Shown piece after piece: positions 61,998 to 64,000 of a stretch of DNA of 64,000 nt. A program made the translations under genes and the position numbers. The notes beneath the pieces were generated by a model that saw only the letters and a list, made by a program, of their open reading frames with translations, had not been told where the DNA came from and searched no databases. This stretch comes from an uncultured archaeon (GTDB lineage: Archaea; Nanobdellota; Nanobdellia; Woesearchaeales; CAIVOO01): NCBI GenBank assembly GCA_903904885.1, contig CAIVED010000024.1, positions 90,527 to 154,526 of the forward strand, given 5' to 3'. Numbering within the stretch: the stretch's first letter is position 1; the number at the start of each line of letters is the position of its first letter.

Positions 61998-62049
61998 AAT
62001 AAGTATAGATATATACTTCTATTTAAAAATTCTGCTTTTTAAATCGTTA

Positions 62050-62118
62050 GGAACTCCCCTCGTCTCGTTTCGTCGTTTAGAAATGTCCCCCTCTCCATCG
62101 TTAAGCCACTAAAAATTA
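62050..62118 (+). repeat. Right-end inverted repeats of cassette D
   Basis: GGAACTCCCC (62050-62059), GAAATGTCCCCCT (62080-62092) and CTAAAAATTA (62109-62118) are the exact complements of three left-arm blocks near 59869, 59837 and 59776, in mirrored order. The end GAACATAAC (62121-62129) complements the left end GTTATGTTC. Confidence 0.8.
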
Positions 62119-62122
62119 TTGA

Positions 62123-62339
62123 ACATAACGATGTTATACGCTTCTGTCCTCGAAACGCCCCTCGGCGAACGGCAGTGAGCCAGAGCTGGGCGTTTCAGAG
62201 CTGACAGAACGAGAATTTGCGAAGCAAATTCGAAGAGTTAAATTTTAGTGGCAGTAGTTCAATCAAGCGAACAAAGTGAGTCACCAAGAACAAGAATCAA
62301 AGGGACAATTTTAGTTAGTCGTTTCGTGGGGAGGGGGCG
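62123..62339 (+). repeat. Cassette boundary site S5 with left arm of cassette E
   Basis: Site ACATAAC-GAT-GTTATAC (62123-62139). Hairpin 1 is the clearest of all: TTCTGTC, CTCGAAACGCCC, then GGGCGTTTC-A-GAG, CT, GACAGAA (62142-62209). Hairpin 2 is GAATTTGC-GAA-GCAAATTC (62213-62231). Specific repeats TTAAATTTTAGTGGCA (62238-62253), GGGACAATTTTA (62302-62313) and GGGGAGGGGGCG (62328-62339) reappear inverted at 63599-63613, 63576-63587 and 63545-63556. 62254-62340 aligns with the same part of cassette D. Confidence 0.85.
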
Positions 62340-62352
62340 TTTTTCAATTTAA

Positions 62353-63486
62353 TCATGATTTAATCCAAATTAATGGAACAAGCATTTCTTCTTTACTTAA
62401 TCCTCCATGAATCCCTAGAAGATAAAACTTATTTTCATGCGGTAACCAATCTTTGAATGTGTAGTTATCTTTCATTATCAATACATAATCTCCAATTCTG
62501 GATTTTAGCTTTTTGTTTGGCTTAAATAAACCAAAATAATTATTTTTTATGAGTTCAGAGCTTTTGTAAATATCGCAGCAGAATTTTAACTTTGTTTTAA
62601 CATAATTTTCAAATTGCTTTCTCTTATTCGGTTTGACATAGCAGTAAGTAAATCTATGCTCTCCGCACAATGGCATGGCTAACATTTCTTTTAATTTTGG
62701 ATGGTCATCTAATTCTATTGCTTTCGACTTTGTTGTATCAATCTGTCCATGGTCAGAAGTAATTATGAGTGTGGTGTTGGTTTCTTTAATTGAATTGATA
62801 AAAGCACATATCTTTTTATCTAATTCCATAAAATGCTTTTTTGTTTTCAAACTTTTGCATCCATTTTCATGAGAAACGCCATCAAAACCGCCCCAATGAG
62901 AAATGATTAACTTTCGCTTATTAGAGGAGTTAACGGATTCTTTTATCTGACTAAACATTTCATCTAGAGAAGTATAGTCTTTTAATTTATTATAATCTTT
63001 ATTTATTTTTCTTTCACTCATATCTTTACCGTAAATCAAAAAAGATGGATTAATTTTATCAGTTATTCTTCTTTCCAAAAAAACATCACTTCTTTTTATG
63101 TTCTTAACTCCTGCATTATTAGGTATTCTGGGTTGAAAAGACCAAGGCGCAAAAATGATTCCCTGTTCTTTCAAGAACATAAACCATCCTGTAACTCCAT
63201 GTTGTTGAGGAGCGACACCTGTTTCAAGAGCAGTAGTAGCGGCTGAAGTTGTGCTTGGAAAAACAGAGGTTATTGGTTTGACAAAATGTTTTTGTAAGAA
63301 AGAATTTTTGCCATATCTCTTAAAGTATTCATATCCTAACCCATCAATAATTAAGAGTATTACGTTTTCATATTTATTTAAATTTTTAAGTTCTTTTAGT
63401 GGAGTATAAAGTGGTTTTACATCAAAAGATTTAAGTATAGAACTTGAAACATTAACAATGCTGTTTTTGTAATCTGGAAGTACCAT
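62353..63486 (-). CDS. Cassette E gene: alkaline-phosphatase-superfamily phosphodiesterase
   Basis: 377 residues. Metal and nucleophile motifs: LLIIDGLGYEYF (Asp), VFPSTTSAATTAL (nucleophile Thr), HWGGFDGVSHENG (Asp, His), IITSDHGQID (Asp, His) and a late GIHGG. It fits the nucleotide pyrophosphatase/phosphodiesterase group. No signal peptide, so it would act in the cytosol. AT-rich, and the minus orientation in the cassette is independent of the site direction. TATA AAATATATGG-like region just upstream at 63485-63500. Confidence 0.85.
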   Translation of the reverse strand: MVLPDYKNSIVNVSSSILKSFDVKPLYTPLKELKNLNKYENVILLIIDGLGYEYFKRYGKNSFLQKHFVKPITSVFPSTTSAATTALETGVAPQQHGVTGWFMFLKEQGIIFAPWSFQPRIPNNAGVKNIKRSDVFLERRITDKINPSFLIYGKDMSERKINKDYNKLKDYTSLDEMFSQIKESVNSSNKRKLIISHWGGFDGVSHENGCKSLKTKKHFMELDKKICAFINSIKETNTTLIITSDHGQIDTTKSKAIELDDHPKLKEMLAMPLCGEHRFTYCYVKPNKRKQFENYVKTKLKFCCDIYKSSELIKNNYFGLFKPNKKLKSRIGDYVLIMKDNYTFKDWLPHENKFYLLGIHGGLSKEEMLVPLIWIKS

Positions 63487-63544
63487 ATATTTATTATAAT
63501 GAGTTATTTATATTATAAATATTCCTATTTAAGAATCGTTTAGT

Positions 63545-63613
63545 CGCCCCCTCCCCCCGTTTAGTTCGTTCTCGTTAAAATTGTCCCATATCCATTCGTG
63601 CCACTAAATTTAA
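63545..63613 (+). repeat. Right-end inverted repeats of cassette E
   Basis: CGCCCCCTCCCC (63545-63556), TAAAATTGTCCC (63576-63587) and TGCCACTAAATTTAA (63599-63613) mirror the three left-arm blocks at 62328, 62302 and 62238. The end GCGTATAAC (63616-63624) complements the left end GTTATACGC. Confidence 0.8.
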
Positions 63614-63617
63614 TTGC

Positions 63618-63748
63618 GTATAACGATGTTAGTTTCCCCTGCCCTCGTGAGGCTCCTCGAGATAACGGAGTTATCTCAGAGCTGAGCCGAACAGAGATGG
63701 CAGGGTTCGAGTGAGCCGTAGGCGAACGAGAAAGTTGGCGGGCGAGCG
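63618..63748 (+). repeat. Cassette boundary site S6 with left arm of cassette F
   Basis: Site GTATAAC-GAT-GTTAGTT (63618-63634). Hairpin 1: CCCTGCC (63637-63643) with GGCAGGG (63699-63705), enclosing CTCGAGATAAC with GTTATCTC-A-GAG (63656-63681). Hairpin 2: GTTCG with CGAAC (63705-63727). TTGGCGGGCGAGCG (63735-63748) is the expected specific repeat; its inverted partner must lie past the window end. Confidence 0.8.
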
Positions 63749-63869
63749 TTTATTAAAATGGTTTCTATATTGTAGTCTTTTAATAGTAGTAATAAACAAA
63801 AGATTTAAATACTCAAGTTTATAATTATGCTACAGGGGGTAAAATCAGAATTAGACCAGAAAAAGCAAA

Positions 63870-64000
63870 ATGAAGGAAGCAAAAACAAATTTGGAGTATT
63901 TAATCAAAAGAAGTTCATTAATTGACAGAATGACTGCCTGGGCTAAATACATGAATGTTGTTGATTTTATGATATCAACAGATAACCCTTATATATCACC
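63870..64000 (+). CDS. Cassette F gene, start only
   Basis: An open frame from ATG 63870 (MKEAKTNLEYLIKRSSLIDR) continues to the window end, 43 codons with no stop. A TATA-like GATTTAAATAC (63799-63809) is nearer to another ATG at 63826, but that frame gives only a 33-residue peptide. The real start, or a frameshift between the two frames, cannot be decided without more sequence. Confidence 0.4.
   Translation, partial: MKEAKTNLEYLIKRSSLIDRMTAWAKYMNVVDFMISTDNPYIS

Noticed and set aside
58249..63760. CRISPR array
   Set aside because: Repeats are far apart (385 to 2440 bp), spacers contain genes, and the repeat sequence varies in arms and hairpins; no cas gene is seen.
63826..63927. 33-residue peptide gene at the start of cassette F
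   Set aside because: Well placed for the TATA box but short; the overlapping frame from 63870 stays open to the window edge, so I list that instead with low confidence.

Overview
The window is chromosomal DNA from an archaeon. The evidence is split RNA polymerase genes (rpoH, rpoB'', rpoB', rpoA', rpoA''), the archaeal ribosomal proteins uL1, uL10, P1/L12 and eL15, a cupin-type glucose-6-phosphate isomerase, endonuclease Q, intron-bearing tRNAs, and TATA boxes about 25 nt upstream of leaderless starts. The small tightly packed genes, many orphans and micro-introns in tRNAs suggest a DPANN-type or other small-genome lineage. The phylum cannot be fixed from sequence alone.

Layout. 1-3.6 kb: methyltransferase-kinase fusion, Ser/Thr kinase and endonuclease Q. 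3.6-19 kb: a Lys-rich mini-ORF, a CheD-like protein, a surface protein with eight dockerin modules, base-excision-repair glycosylases (Nth, Ogg), small lipoproteins and membrane proteins, and eL15. 19-24 kb: sugar phosphate entry (pgi, ROK kinase) and a nucleoside salvage run (deaminase, MTA phosphorylase, apt). 24-31 kb: a 2137-residue exported protein with Ig-like, M23 peptidase, thrombospondin-3, LamG and beta-helix regions, then an AbrB-PhoU regulator. 31-38 kb: Tat lipoprotein, PHP hydrolase, Rad50. 38.3-46.5 kb: three intron-containing tRNAs (Tyr, Asp, Lys) leading into the RNA polymerase operon. 46.5-58.2 kb: ABC exporter, DUF362, a short Dph2, PIN and RHH genes, and the uL1-uL10-L12 operon.

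The most unusual region is 58.25-64 kb. Six sites with the core TAACGATGTTA split AT-rich DNA into gene cassettes. Each cassette starts with GTTA-type and ends with TAAC-type arms that are complementary within a cassette but differ between cassettes. Each carries two hairpins at its left end, always on the same side, and a cassette-specific inverted repeat closely flanking the gene(s). The genes sit in either orientation with their own promoters. This has the logic of an integron cassette array, but the sites do not look like classical attC. No recombinase is visible in the window.

Intergenic DNA elsewhere also holds three dispersed structured repeat families: a roughly 180-250 bp element in four copies, a double-hairpin module with variable arms, and a palindromic element found upstream of two ribosomal protein genes.
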